Notes: generated from the letters alone by a model not told the origin. Positions 46,229-55,427 are shown, counted from the first letter of the stretch. The stretch: 64,000 nt of DNA from Micromonospora inositola (GCF_900090285.1 NZ_LT607754.1:3181001-3245000), one strand, 5' to 3'. Numbers and translations: made by a program.

Positions 46229-49171
46229 TCAGCCGGCGGCGAAGCGGTGCAGAACGAAGTCCTTCGCCGAGCCGCAGGCGATCACCTCGGTGTTCCACGA
46301 GCAGGATTCGCCGCGCACGTCCTTGAGCTGGCCCAGTTCGACGACCCGGCCGGACTCCGCGCCCACCCCGGCGACGCTGCGGTCGTCCTCGCCGCTGCCC
46401 AGCGGCTCGGCGAAGACGAGCAGGTTGCCGGCGTCGACCCGCACCGCCACCCCGTCCCGCGCGTCCAGCACCCGCTGCCCGTCCGGCCCGAAGAGGGTGA
46501 CCGCCGGATCCGGGTACGTCCGCCGGGCCAGCACCCGCTCGCCGAGCGGCACCAGCAGGTCGGCGCCCGGGGCGGACCAGCGTTCCGCTTTCTTCCCCTC
46601 GGCCGCGGCCACCACCGCGGCGGTCGCCTGGTCGGCGTCGGTCACCTCCAGCAGGCAGGCCCGGTGCTCGCCGCACGGCACCAGCCCCTTGGGCCGGTGC
46701 CGGTCGTCGGGCGCCCGGTAGAGCACCGTCGGCTCCGCCGAACTCCCCAGGTCGTACGCGAGCAGCTGGAACCCGCCGTCGTCGTTCGCCACGTACAACC
46801 GGTCGGAGTGCGCGACGACCAGGTCGTCCGGCTCCGCGACGTTGGTGCGCCGGCGCAGCACCGCGCCGGTGGCCATGTCGATCAGGCGGACCGAACGGTC
46901 CGACGCCACCTGCACGATCCGCCGGACCTCGCCCTGCCAGGGATCCCGGGCGCCGCCGCCGGCGAAGCCCGGCCCGGCCAGGCCCTCCTCGCTGGTCACC
47001 AGGTGGACGCTGGTGCGCGAGCTGCCGTACTGGTCGCGCGGGTCGGCGCGGCTCCACTTCTCCGTACCGTCGCTCACCCGGAGGCCGACCAGCCGGTGTC
47101 CGTCCCGGTCGGCCAGCACCATCACGTCGGTGCCGAAGAAGAACTCGTCGTCGCCATGCACCGGGTGGTGCCACCGCTGCCGGCCGGAGCCGGCGTCGAG
47201 GACCTCCAGCTCACGGGGGGTGCTGGTGCCGGCGGCGTCCGCGACGAGGGCCACGGCGTCGGGCAGGGCGACGATCCGGTCCCACTGTTCGGCGGGCGCC
47301 GCGCTCTGCCGGCGCCACAGCTCCTCGCCGGTGCCCGCGTCGACGGCGATCACCTCCAGCCGGTCATCGTCCCGCGGGTACGCCAGATAGGCGCGGTCGC
47401 CCAGCGTCGCGGTGAACATGTCGCTGGGCCGGTCCGCGCCGGCCAGGATCCGCTTGCCCCTGTCGAACGCCTGGAAGTCCAGCTCCGGGTGCCGGTCCCT
47501 GGTCAGGTAGAGGACCGCCGCGGTGGCCACGCCGGCGAGGGCCGCCACCGCGCCGATCGAGATCCAGAGCGCCCGGCGCCGGCCGCCGGATCCCGCGGCG
47601 TTCGACGGGGGTACGCCCGGACCGCCGCCCGACACCGGTTGCGGTACGCCCGCCCAGGGCGCTGGTGGCGCCGCCAGCGCTCCTCCGGCCTGACCGGGCA
47701 TCGGAGATCCCGCGGCTCCTCCGCCCTGGCCGGTGAGCCCGGCCGCTCCTGCGGCATGGCTGGGGGCAGCGCGCCCCGCCATCGCCGGCGTCGTACCCGC
47801 CGCCTCGTCGAGCAGTGTGCCGGCCGGCCCGAGACCGTGCGCCATCGCCGGCCGTGGGCGGCCGGCGTCGTTCGGCACCGTGTCGGCCGGCTCGCCGGCC
47901 CCGGCGGGCAGCCGCGGCGTCCGGTCGCCGTCCGGCAGCGTCCCGGCGGGTCCCGGCTCCGGTGACGCGCCGGCCGGTCCCGGCGGCGGGCCGGCGGGGG
48001 CGGGGATCAACGGCTTGGTCGTCGAGCGGCCCGGTCGCAGCGGCAGGTCGGTCAGCGCGCCCTCGGCGACCGGCAGTTCCGGCTGCTCCAGCACCGTCGG
48101 CGCGACACCCAGCTCGGCGTGGAGCAGCCGGGCCACCAGCGGGATCCGGGACGAGCCGCCCACCAGGAACAGGCCGGCGAGCCGTTCGGGGGTCAGCCCG
48201 GCGGCGGAAACGACCCGCCGGGTCTCGGTGACCGCCCGGCGCAGCAGCGGCGTCGCCACGCCCTCCAGATCCTCCCGGGTCAGCGCCACCGCCGCCTCCA
48301 CCCCCGGTACGGCCACCGGCGCGACCGTGGCCCGGGACAGCATCTCCTTCGCGCCCCGGACGTTCTCCAGGAACCGGAGCCGGTCCCGCCACTGCGTGGT
48401 GTTCTCGGGCCGGGTCAGCCGGGCCCACTCGTCCGGGTTGGCGGCGGCGACCCGTGCCCCGAGCAGCTCCACGAGGGCCGCGTCGAGGTCCAGGCCGCCC
48501 AGGTCGTCGAGGCCGCCGCAGGAGACGACCGTGAAGCCGGAGTCGCCCCACGGGTCGGCGCCCTCGTTGCGTACCACGGCGACGTCCAGCGTCCCGCCGC
48601 CGAAGTCGAAGACGGCGACGGCGTCACCGACCGGCACCGGCCGACGCAGCACCTCGGTGTAGTGGCGGGCGGCGGCCACCGGCTCGCGCAGCAGCCGGGT
48701 CCCCGGCGGGGTGGGACCGGACATGGTGTGTTCGGCCGCCGGCGGCCAGCCGGCCAGCGCCAGCGCATCGGCGAGCACCTGCCGGCGGTCGGCGTCCCAG
48801 GTGGCCGGGCAGGTGACGACCGCGGGCGGCAGGAACCCGACCGTCCCGACCGCCGCCTCGGCGACCGTGAACAGGACCGCGGCGAGCAGTTCGGCGGGGG
48901 AGAGCCGACGATCGCCGAGCATGACGTCCGCCTCGTCGACCCGGCGCTTCGGGTTCGCTTCGTACCGGTCCGGGTCGACCTGGGCCAGCCGCTGGGCGTC
49001 CCGGCCGACGTGCAGCTGGCCGTCCGCGTCGGCGTACACGCCGGAGGGGAGGATCGGCTGCCCGTCGACGAGCAGTGGCCGGGTGCGCCCGTCCGGCCAG
49101 CGCAGCACGGCCACCGTGTTCGAGGTGCCGAGGTCGACGCCGAGGGCGAAGCCGTCCTGCTGGCCTGACAT
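46229..49171 (-). CDS. Membrane-anchored Hsp70-like ATPase with C-terminal beta-propeller
   Basis: 980 residues in four parts. Residues 8-375: Hsp70/actin ATPase with phosphate 1 GVDLGTSNTVAVL, phosphate 2 VFDFGGGTLDVAVV and adenosine motif LFLVGGSSRIPLV; no Hsp70 substrate-binding domain. Residues 376-533: Pro/Gly/Ala-rich linker. Residues 534-556: one membrane segment (LWISIGAVAALAGVATAAVL). Residues 565-980: PQQ-like beta-propeller repeats (VIAVDAGTGEELWRR, EVLDAGSGRQRWHH, LVGLRVSDGTEKWSR). The ATPase would be cytoplasmic and the propeller outside, so it may pass a signal across the membrane (inference). Starts at ATG 49171. Confidence 0.85.
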   Translation of the reverse strand: MSGQQDGFALGVDLGTSNTVAVLRWPDGRTRPLLVDGQPILPSGVYADADGQLHVGRDAQRLAQVDPDRYEANPKRRVDEADVMLGDRRLSPAELLAAVLFTVAEAAVGTVGFLPPAVVTCPATWDADRRQVLADALALAGWPPAAEHTMSGPTPPGTRLLREPVAAARHYTEVLRRPVPVGDAVAVFDFGGGTLDVAVVRNEGADPWGDSGFTVVSCGGLDDLGGLDLDAALVELLGARVAAANPDEWARLTRPENTTQWRDRLRFLENVRGAKEMLSRATVAPVAVPGVEAAVALTREDLEGVATPLLRRAVTETRRVVSAAGLTPERLAGLFLVGGSSRIPLVARLLHAELGVAPTVLEQPELPVAEGALTDLPLRPGRSTTKPLIPAPAGPPPGPAGASPEPGPAGTLPDGDRTPRLPAGAGEPADTVPNDAGRPRPAMAHGLGPAGTLLDEAAGTTPAMAGRAAPSHAAGAAGLTGQGGGAAGSPMPGQAGGALAAPPAPWAGVPQPVSGGGPGVPPSNAAGSGGRRRALWISIGAVAALAGVATAAVLYLTRDRHPELDFQAFDRGKRILAGADRPSDMFTATLGDRAYLAYPRDDDRLEVIAVDAGTGEELWRRQSAAPAEQWDRIVALPDAVALVADAAGTSTPRELEVLDAGSGRQRWHHPVHGDDEFFFGTDVMVLADRDGHRLVGLRVSDGTEKWSRADPRDQYGSSRTSVHLVTSEEGLAGPGFAGGGARDPWQGEVRRIVQVASDRSVRLIDMATGAVLRRRTNVAEPDDLVVAHSDRLYVANDDGGFQLLAYDLGSSAEPTVLYRAPDDRHRPKGLVPCGEHRACLLEVTDADQATAAVVAAAEGKKAERWSAPGADLLVPLGERVLARRTYPDPAVTLFGPDGQRVLDARDGVAVRVDAGNLLVFAEPLGSGEDDRSVAGVGAESGRVVELGQLKDVRGESCSWNTEVIACGSAKDFVLHRFAAG

Positions 49172-49407
49172 CGGTCGCTACCTCCACCTGACGAGCGGGA
49201 TGTCCGGCCCCGCATCGTACGCAGCCCGCGCCGCCGCGCCCGACCATGGTCGATGAAGGCGTAAACGGGGTGCGTCACCTGGATGAGGGCCCTGCGCGTG
49301 CCTGGGTCGACGTAGGCAACGGGCGTGCTCGCAACGTGGCCGCGCCTTGCCTCGAAGTGGGCAGGCATGCCGAGCGGACAGCACGCCCGAGCGGCGGACA
49401 TGAAATC

Positions 49408-49439
49408 GGCCCAGGTCGGGCACTCGTCCGACCTGGGCC
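49408..49439 (-). terminator. Hairpin, probably the original tRNA-Gly terminator
   Basis: 12-bp perfect stem (GGCCCAGGTCGG at 49408-49419 and complement at 49428-49439), 8-base loop, 9 bp beyond the truncated tRNA-Gly copy at 49449. It was probably the terminator of tRNA-Gly before the island inserted (inference). The rest of 49172-49448 has no gene. Confidence 0.6.
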
Positions 49440-49448
49440 ATCTGGTTT

Positions 49449-49491
49449 GAGCGGGCGACGGGAATCGAACCCGCACCGTCAGTTTGGAAGA
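49449..49491. repeat. Attachment-site repeat A: 3' half of tRNA-Gly (distal end)
   Basis: 43 bp identical to 58060-58102, that is, the tRNA-Gly(TCC) sequence from the anticodon to the discriminator base on the minus strand. The remaining 5' half of the tRNA is absent. It marks the host-side end of the integrated region. The flanking bases differ from those at the 58060 copy, as expected of attL/attR. Confidence 0.85.
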
Positions 49492-49877
49492 GCGTGCTCA
49501 AGTGGTCGTGATGCCCGAAACGCCTGCGGCCGGCGCGTGGCCCGGTTGCGTCTCGTGCTCGCTCGTGACCGCCACGCGCCCCGGCTACTGGCCCACCGAT
49601 GGCCCGTGACGGCCTTGCGATTAGAAGATCAGACGGGCCTGGTAGGGGAGTTGCTACCCTGCTCAGGCTGGTCCGCCGTTGTCGGGCGGCATCGGCGTTG
49701 GCTGGCAGGCTTGGCTGTAACGGATGGCTGTCCAGCCCGACCCCGCCGGGCCGCCGCTCGTGTTCGGGTCGTCGGCCTGGCGCAGCTTCGTCCGCGCGCT
49801 GAAGGGCGATCGGCTGAGCTGAGAGGACCGCGAATCAGGGGAAGGAGGCGCGTGGTGGGGCCTTCCCCTCTGCTTCT
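49492..49877. other. No recognisable gene
   Basis: About 385 bp at the left end of element 1. It contains the arm-like motif TGGCCCACCGATGGCCCG near 49588. Open frames crossing it in either direction lack family features or usable starts. I see no other signal. Confidence 0.5.
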
Positions 49878-50156
49878 CTAGAGCCTGCTCCGTTCCGGGT
49901 GCATCCCGTTGACCATCTCGTGCCCCGGCCTCTGGATGCAGTGCGACCCTGGCTCGGCCCCGCACACCGGGCACGGCCGCCAATCCTGGACCGGGCCGGC
50001 GTCGTGACCCAAGATCAGGGCGACCTCGCTCATCTCGTCGGCTATTTCGTGCAGGCTCGGGTCTCGGTGCCGGATGGCAGCCTGGTGGATCTTTTGAATC
50101 GACTGTCGCGCCCGCTCCAGCGCGCGCCTTGCCGGTTCGCCAGGATCAGAAGACAT
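49878..50156 (-). CDS. Small putative zinc-binding protein of the mobile element
   Basis: 92 residues: helical N-terminus (GEPARRALERARQSIQKIHQ), then LHEIADEMSEVALILGH and a C-terminal cluster CPVCGAEPGSHC followed by RPGHEM, giving three Cys and a His able to hold zinc. Similar short CPVC...C..GH proteins are common in actinomycete integrative elements and phages; function unknown. ATG 50156 was selected because upstream codons are low in coding quality. Confidence 0.6.
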   Translation of the reverse strand: MSSDPGEPARRALERARQSIQKIHQAAIRHRDPSLHEIADEMSEVALILGHDAGPVQDWRPCPVCGAEPGSHCIQRPGHEMVNGMHPERSRL

Positions 50157-50255
50157 GCCGTGCGGGCTTCCCCGGAAAGTGGGGATGAAACCGGCCAGCT
50201 GGGGACCACCACCGAGATCACGTCCTGCCCGAGATCCCAAGGTCCTGTCCTAGCG

Positions 50256-50370
50256 GATCTCTGAGGAGGGCCGGGGTTCGGGGCGGAGCCCCGAGGTCTT
50301 CAAGGTCCTGATGTCCGTCAGTGTGGCCGGCCGGCCCGGCCGGCGCGGCCCGCTTTGCGGGCCGCCTTGA
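50256..50370. repeat. GC-rich hairpin repeat, copy 1
   Basis: Non-coding stretch containing TCTGAGGAGGGCCGGGGTTC, a CGGGGC-GGAG-CCCCG hairpin, GTGGCCGGCCGGCCCGGCCG and the hairpin GCGGCCCGC-TTT-GCGGGCCGC followed by CTTGA. The same blocks in the same order occur at 57352-57501 in element 2, with an extra ~35 bp. The rest of the 50157-50644 gap holds no gene. Confidence 0.7.
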
Positions 50371-50644
50371 TCCGATAGAGGGCAATTCGGCATTGCGCCC
50401 GGTCTGCGCCGTGTCCTCCGTCGACTGATGTCACTCGTCCGCCAACTGATCTGCGACACAGTCGGCGCGCGGAACGCGGCATGACCGGACGTTCCTCAAA
50501 CAGCTGCGTGATGCCAACCAATCCGGGTACCTACCTGGGGTACGCGAGTCTGTACGTCGACGCCGTCACCCCGAATGACGGCACACCGACCAGAACGGAG
50601 GGCCGATCGGGTACCGGTGAGTGGTGGGCGAAGAAGAGGGGCCT

Positions 50645-51850
50645 ATGAGGCATATCTTCCGGTCCCGACCGGTGTTGACCGAGGAGACGCACCGGGCGAC
50701 CACGTTCGAGATCTTCTTCGACATCGTGTTCGTCTTCGCCCTCACCCGGCTCATCGCGTTCATGGGGGAACCACCAACGCTCCTGTCCATGGCGCAGGGG
50801 ATGCTCCTGCTGCTGCTCCTCATGATCTCCTGGGGGGCCTACACCTGGCTGGGCAACCAGGCCCGCGCCGACACGGGTTTGGTCCCCGCCGGCACGGTGA
50901 TCGCGATGGCTGCCATCTTCGTAGCCGCCCTGGTGATACCCGATGCCTGGCGGCACGGTCGCGACGTGAACGCACCGCTGACCCTGGCCGTGGCCTACAT
51001 CGTGATACGGGCGGTGCAACTTGCCCTCTACTTCTACGCGGCGGCGGAAGACCGGCAATTGCGCGGCAAACTGCTCATCTTCGCGATCCCGACGGCGCTG
51101 GGCTGGATAGCGCTCATCCTCGGCGCGGTGCTGGGCGGCACCGCGCAGACCCTCCTGTGGGCGGCGGCGTTCGTCATCGACATCGGCGGCGGACGCGTCG
51201 CCTACGTCTTCCGCGGGGGGTGGCCGCTACGCAGCCCGAGGCATTTCGCCGAACGGCACGGCCTCGTGCTCATCATCGCCCTTGGCGAGTCCCTCATCTC
51301 GGTGGGAACCGGGGCCGGGACGGCGGTGGCCCGCTGGCCGGTCCTGGTAGCGGCGCTGCTCGGCCTCAGCATGACGGTGTGCCTGTGGTGGCTCTACTTC
51401 GCCAACGCCGCAGCGGCCGCCGCCCGAGCCTTGGCGCAGGCGCCGGGGATTCGGCGCGACAAGATAGCCAGCGACGGGTACAGCCTGGGTCTCCTACCGC
51501 TGATCGCCGGGGTTATCTACCTTGCGCTGGGCACCGAGCAGGTCCTCGCCGACCTGGCCCGCAACCGGCCTCAGCACCCCTTCGGGGAGCCGTTGGACTG
51601 GACCTCGACTACCGCGCTGTACGGCGGGGTGGTCCTCTACCTCACCGGCCGACTGCTGTTCCTGCGGCTTGCCGTCCGATCCGCCCCGCCAGCGCAACTC
51701 GTCGCCGCCGGGGTGGCCCTCCTCCTCCTGCCGGCGGCCCGAGGCATGCCCTCCCTGGCCGCGCTCGGCCTGCTCACCGCCTTCCTCATCGCACTGGTCT
51801 GCTACGAGCGGCTGGCCCAGGGGTCCAAGGCGGTGACGCCCTCGGGCTGA
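50645..51850 (+). CDS. LtrA family membrane protein 1
   Basis: 401 residues, about ten membrane segments, with the family start ATTFEIFFDIVFVFALTRLIAF and internal RHFAERHGLVLIIALGESLISVG, WWLYFANAAAAAA. The low-temperature-requirement A family was named from Listeria; its biochemical role is not established and it is often annotated as a possible transporter or photoreceptor-like protein. ATG 50645; GTG 50621 is possible. A second family member is encoded in element 2 at 55803. Confidence 0.88.
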   Translation: MRHIFRSRPVLTEETHRATTFEIFFDIVFVFALTRLIAFMGEPPTLLSMAQGMLLLLLLMISWGAYTWLGNQARADTGLVPAGTVIAMAAIFVAALVIPDAWRHGRDVNAPLTLAVAYIVIRAVQLALYFYAAAEDRQLRGKLLIFAIPTALGWIALILGAVLGGTAQTLLWAAAFVIDIGGGRVAYVFRGGWPLRSPRHFAERHGLVLIIALGESLISVGTGAGTAVARWPVLVAALLGLSMTVCLWWLYFANAAAAAARALAQAPGIRRDKIASDGYSLGLLPLIAGVIYLALGTEQVLADLARNRPQHPFGEPLDWTSTTALYGGVVLYLTGRLLFLRLAVRSAPPAQLVAAGVALLLLPAARGMPSLAALGLLTAFLIALVCYERLAQGSKAVTPSG

Positions 51851-52210
51851 GACCGGCGCCCTTCCTGGCGGCGGCTCGCCGCATGGTTCGAAGCGAAGCA
51901 GGCCCGCCGGGCAGCCCTGACCGCCGCTGCCGCCTACGCCGCCCACCTCATCCGGCCCCACCTGCCCACCGCGGCGGCCCTCACCGTGGACGTCATCAAC
52001 GGGGAACTGCGCGCCGTCCTCGACAGAGACCGCCGCACCCTGTGGTACGCGCCCGCATGTCCGACCGGCCTCGACGACGCCACGGTGGAAGACGTCGAGG
52101 GCGTCATGCGCGACGCCCTGGAATTCGGTGCGGACGAGAAGTCACTCGAAGAGGCCGGGTGGCAGACTCCCCCGGCCTCGCCCGCGGCCGGCCGTTGGGT
52201 CAGGGGGTGA
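51851..52210 (+). pseudogene. 5'-truncated gene remnant, in frame after the LtrA stop
   Basis: The frame directly following the LtrA stop codon encodes about 119 residues with coding character: RRLAAWFEAKQARRAALTAA, AAYAAHLIRPHLPTAAALTV, DVINGELRAVLDRDRRTLWY, and EDVEGVMRDALEFGADEKSL. It resembles small accessory proteins of actinomycete elements. No ATG, GTG or TTG precedes the conserved part; GTG 51986 would give only the last 74 residues. Either the start has been lost or it is expressed from 51986. Confidence 0.5.
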
Positions 52211-53198
52211 CCGCCTGCTTGGCGATCAGCTCGAACGAGCGGATCCGGTCCTCGATGTCGTAGACCTGGGTGGTCAGCATCAGCTCGTCCGCCCCCGTGC
52301 GCTCGCGCAGCTCGTCGAGCTGGCGGGCCACGGTCTCCGGGGAGCCGAGCGCCTGCCCCTCGAACCGCGACCGCGCCACCTCCAGCTCCTGCGGCGTGTA
52401 CGGGTACCGGGCCGCTTCCTCGGGGCTGGCCAGCAGCTGCGCCTGGCCGGTATGCATGCGCAGGAAGGACAGCATGGCCGGGCCGGCCAGGTACTCCGCG
52501 CGCTCGTCGGTATCCGCGCAGATCGCGTTGACCGAGACCATCGCATACGGCTTGTCGAGGTACTCCGACGGGCGGAAGTGCTGCCGGTACAGGGCCAGTG
52601 CCGGCAGTGTGTTGGCGGAGCTGAAGTGGTGCGCGAAGCTGAACGGCAGGCCCAGCATGCCGGCCAGCTGCGCGCTGAACCCGCCCGATCCGAGCAGCCA
52701 GATCTTCGGCATGTTGCCCAGCGCAGGGATCGCGGTGATCCGCAGCCGGGGCTCGCGCCTGGTGAAGTAACCGATGAGATCGTCAAGCTCCTGCGGGAAC
52801 GCCTCGGCGGACAGGCCCTTCGTCGTCCGGCGCAGGGCCAGCGCGGTGACCTGGTCGGTGCCGGACGTCCGGCCGATGCCCAGGTCGACCCGGCCCGGGT
52901 GCAGCGCCTCCAGGGTGCCGAACTGCTCGGCCACCGCCAGCGGGGCGTGGTTGGGCAGCTGCACGCCGCCCGAGCCGACCCGGATCGTCGAGGTCGACGC
53001 CGCCAAATGCGCGATCAGCACAGACGGGGACGAACTGGCGACCCACGGCGTGTTGTGGTGCTCGGCCACCCAGAACCGCCGGTAACCCAGCTCCTCGGCG
53101 CGGACCGCGAGCGCCGTGGTGTGCCGGAGGGCCTCGGCGGAGGATCCGGTGGCGTCGACCGGAGCGACATCGAGGACAGAGAGAGGTACGTCAATCAC
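52200..53198 (-). CDS. LLM-class flavin-dependent oxidoreductase
   Basis: 332-residue luciferase-like monooxygenase: VPLSVLDVAPVDATGSSAEA, ELGYRRFWVAEHHNTPWVAS, VGSGGVQLPNHAPLAVAEQF and LHPGRVDLGIGRTSG. This subfamily (MsnO8-like) uses reduced FMN or F420; the substrate is unknown. GTG 53198 with AAAGGAA upstream. An FMN reductase gene on the same strand could supply reduced flavin. Its 3' end overlaps the converging gene remnant by 11 bp. Confidence 0.88.
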   Translation of the reverse strand: MIDVPLSVLDVAPVDATGSSAEALRHTTALAVRAEELGYRRFWVAEHHNTPWVASSSPSVLIAHLAASTSTIRVGSGGVQLPNHAPLAVAEQFGTLEALHPGRVDLGIGRTSGTDQVTALALRRTTKGLSAEAFPQELDDLIGYFTRREPRLRITAIPALGNMPKIWLLGSGGFSAQLAGMLGLPFSFAHHFSSANTLPALALYRQHFRPSEYLDKPYAMVSVNAICADTDERAEYLAGPAMLSFLRMHTGQAQLLASPEEAARYPYTPQELEVARSRFEGQALGSPETVARQLDELRERTGADELMLTTQVYDIEDRIRSFELIAKQAVTP

Positions 53199-53242
53199 AA
53201 GATCATTCCTTTGGTGGTGGGGTTGTCGCGTGGCGGGATGGT

Positions 53243-53567
53243 CTAAACCGGACTCCGGCCCGGGTGGCTAGCGGCGGAACCGCCGGTGAACAGGGCCAAC
53301 GCGGTGAGGTGGACGCGCTTGGCGCCGAAGCGGCTCATGGCCCAGGCAGCCAGCGGGATCACGGCGCAAAGAGCGAGCGTGTAGCCGGTGGCGACCCTGC
53401 ACGGTGGCGAGTGGCGCGTCGAACACCGTCGCCAGCGGATGGAGAGCGACGTTGACGATGGTCACGTCGAGCACGGCCATGATCGAGCCGATGACGACGA
53501 CCACGAGGGTACGGGCGAGAGTGGCGGCGGATCCGGCGGTTCGTGCCGGTCCAGTGACGGTGCTCAT
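53243..53567 (-). pseudogene. Dead DHA2-type MFS exporter (frameshifted, truncated)
   Basis: From ATG 53567 the N-terminal helix of an EmrB/QacA-type exporter is clear (TLVVVVIGSIMAVLDVTIVN, VALHPLATVFDAPLATVQ). Near 53397 the frame shifts by what looks like a two-base loss in the expected GTGCAGTGGGTC; the other frame then continues VATGYTLALCAVIPLAAWAM and SRFGAKRVHLTALALFTGGS before a stop at 53243. Only TM1-TM3 of ~14 remain. The gene sits 10 bp after the FMN reductase. Confidence 0.8.
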
Positions 53568-53577
53568 CCCCCCCCCG

Positions 53578-54189
53578 TCACATACCGTGCTCGGCGCGAG
53601 CGGTGCGCAGCGCGCGGCCCCACCACAACAGCTGGTCGACCATGTTCTTGGCGGCGCCCTCGCAGACCGCCGGGTCGAGCGGTCTGCCGTCCTCGCCCAG
53701 CCCGGACCAGGGCCCGTGCAGGCTGACGGAGTCGCGCACAGTCATGGCGTGCAGCTCGGCGAAGACCTGACGAAGCTGCTCGACGGCGCGAAGCCCGCCG
53801 CTCAACCCGCCGTAGGAGACGAAGCCGATCGGCTTGGCCTGCCACTGGGTGTAGTGCCAGTCGATGAGGTTCTTCAACGAGGCCGGAAAGCTGTGGTTGT
53901 ACTCGGGCGTGACGACGACGAACGCCTCGGCGGCGGCCAGCCGTGGGCTGACGTCGGCGAGAACGGCCTGAGTCCCCGGCGCGGGGGCGGGAAGGCCGTC
54001 CCACCCGGGCATGGACACGGGAAGATCCAGGCCGGCGACATCGACAACGTCGAGATCGATGTCGGTGCGGTGGCCCACATGGCCGGTGAACCACTCGGCG
54101 ACCGACAGGCCGGAGCCGCCGCCACGAGCACTTCCGATGATGACGGCGACCCGGAGCGCGGGGTCGTTCGAAGGTGCGAAGTCAGACAT
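53578..54189 (-). CDS. NAD(P)H-dependent FMN reductase
   Basis: 203 residues with flavodoxin-like fold: phosphate loop GSARGGGSGLSVAEWF, the NADPH_dep_FMN_red signature VVTPEYNHSFPASLKNLIDW, and FVSYGGLSGGLRAVEQLRQV. It reduces FMN or quinones and may feed the LLM flavoprotein. It begins the minus-strand transcription unit divergent from tetR, so it is probably the regulator's main target. Confidence 0.9.
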   Translation of the reverse strand: MSDFAPSNDPALRVAVIIGSARGGGSGLSVAEWFTGHVGHRTDIDLDVVDVAGLDLPVSMPGWDGLPAPAPGTQAVLADVSPRLAAAEAFVVVTPEYNHSFPASLKNLIDWHYTQWQAKPIGFVSYGGLSGGLRAVEQLRQVFAELHAMTVRDSVSLHGPWSGLGEDGRPLDPAVCEGAAKNMVDQLLWWGRALRTARAEHGM

Positions 54190-54241
54190 CGCGGTCTCCC
54201 CTCTCGTTTCATTGCCACGATTCGCTGCACGTCAGGTAGCA

Positions 54242-54278
54242 TACAACGAGTATTGCAAAAGATAAAACGATCGTTGTA
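54242..54278. promoter_or_regulatory. Candidate TetR operator between divergent genes
   Basis: TACAACGA (54242-54249) and TCGTTGTA (54271-54278) are perfect inverted repeats in an unusually A/T-rich stretch (GTATTGCAAAAGATAAAACG between them). It lies midway between the FMN reductase and tetR starts, ideal for repression of both. Confidence 0.6.
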
Positions 54279-54311
54279 ATCGGCCTTGATCGACATGTGG
54301 GAGATGAAGCG

Positions 54312-54998
54312 ATGACCGGCGCGGGCTCAGAGGACAAGACAAGGACGGCCCAGCCGCGGCGGGGCCGGGTGGACAAGGCGACAGCGATCGTGCAGGCCGC
54401 GTGCGAGGTCTTCGGACGGGACGGCTACTCCCGGGCCAGCATCGACACGATTGCCGCCGAGGCCAGCGCCTCGACTCGCACCATCTACAACCACTTCCCG
54501 GGTGGGAAGGAGGAGTTGTTCCGCTCCATCATGCGGTTGAGCGCAGAGCGGGTCAGGGACGAGCAGCTCGCGCAGCTGCGGAGGTACCTGGATCCGGAGC
54601 GTCCGCCGCATCCTGACGACCTTGAACGTGACTTGCTCGCGCTGGCCCGCGCCTGGGTCGGCTTGATAACGGACTCCCGCGACCACTTCTCGCTGGTGCG
54701 GCACATCTACGCGGAAGCCGGGCACATCCCGGCCGAGGTCTTGGATGCCTGGCAGGAGGCCGGACCGCGCGTGGTGGGCCGCGAGGTGGCGTCTGCCATG
54801 GCCGCGTTGGGCGATCGTGGCCTGATCGACGTCCACGGCAGCCCGGCCCAGGCCGCCGTCCATTTCATGGCGTTGATCTCAACCGAGATCACGCAACGGT
54901 CCTACTGGGGGGTCAGCCCGCTCCCGCCGGAGGAGGTCGACCGGCTGACCTCCGCCGGAGTACGCGCGTTCCTGCGGGCGTACGGCTCCGCAGGCTGA
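54312..54998 (+). CDS. TetR family transcriptional regulator
   Basis: 228 residues: helix-turn-helix at about 25-70 (VQAACEVFGRDGYSRASIDT, IAAEASASTRTIYNHFPGGK), followed by the ligand-binding C-terminal TetR domain (HFSLVRHIYAEAGHIPAEVL). Preceded by GGGAG; ATG 54312 preferred to GTG 54297. Divergent from the FMN reductase, with a candidate operator between; it likely represses the reductase/MFS unit until an inducer binds. Confidence 0.88.
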   Translation: MTGAGSEDKTRTAQPRRGRVDKATAIVQAACEVFGRDGYSRASIDTIAAEASASTRTIYNHFPGGKEELFRSIMRLSAERVRDEQLAQLRRYLDPERPPHPDDLERDLLALARAWVGLITDSRDHFSLVRHIYAEAGHIPAEVLDAWQEAGPRVVGREVASAMAALGDRGLIDVHGSPAQAAVHFMALISTEITQRSYWGVSPLPPEEVDRLTSAGVRAFLRAYGSAG

Positions 54999-55037
54999 GT
55001 TGGAGCCGCCCTCAAACCGGAACCCGGCAATCGGGAG

Positions 55038-55427
55038 CCTCCACAGCACCCGTTCACGCTGGGCGTGCCGGTCGTCGGTGAACAGCGCCTCCAACCGGGC
55101 GCGGGGGATGGAGCGGTCGCCGCAGCGGGCAGGCTTGCGGCGTTCCAGCCGCCGGGCCGGATTGGTCGCCAGGAGTTCTTGGCGCTGGGCCCAGGCGGTG
55201 AAGGAGGTCAGCGCGGACAGGTGCCGGTTCCAGGTGGCAGCCGCCGCGCCGTCCCACCGCCGCATCACTGTGGCGTAATCCTCCGGCGTCAGAGCGTCGG
55301 CGGACCGGCTGGCCCCGGCGATGGCGACCAGGTGAGCGAGCGTCTCGGCATAGCTGGCGCGGGTCGTCGCGGCCCGGACGGATTCGAGGTAGCGCTCGAC
55401 GGCTAGTGGCCCACGGATGGCCCGCAA
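55038..55427 (-). pseudogene. Tyrosine recombinase, N-terminal fragment
   Basis: Minus-strand frame with a core-binding (SAM-like) domain: PLAVERYLESVRAATTRASY, ALTPEDYATVMRRWDGAAAA, TWNRHLSALTSFTAWAQRQE and ARLEALFTDDRHAQRERVLW. In complete relatives this leads into the catalytic domain (LYETAAR...), but here similarity stops at about 55038, just after the tetR gene. No ATG/GTG start; a TTG at 55427 lies in the att-flanking motif. The active-site residues are all missing. Confidence 0.7.

Noticed and set aside
49246..49881. Plus-strand open frame across att copy A
   Set aside because: It runs through the terminator and the tRNA fragment and shows no protein family features.
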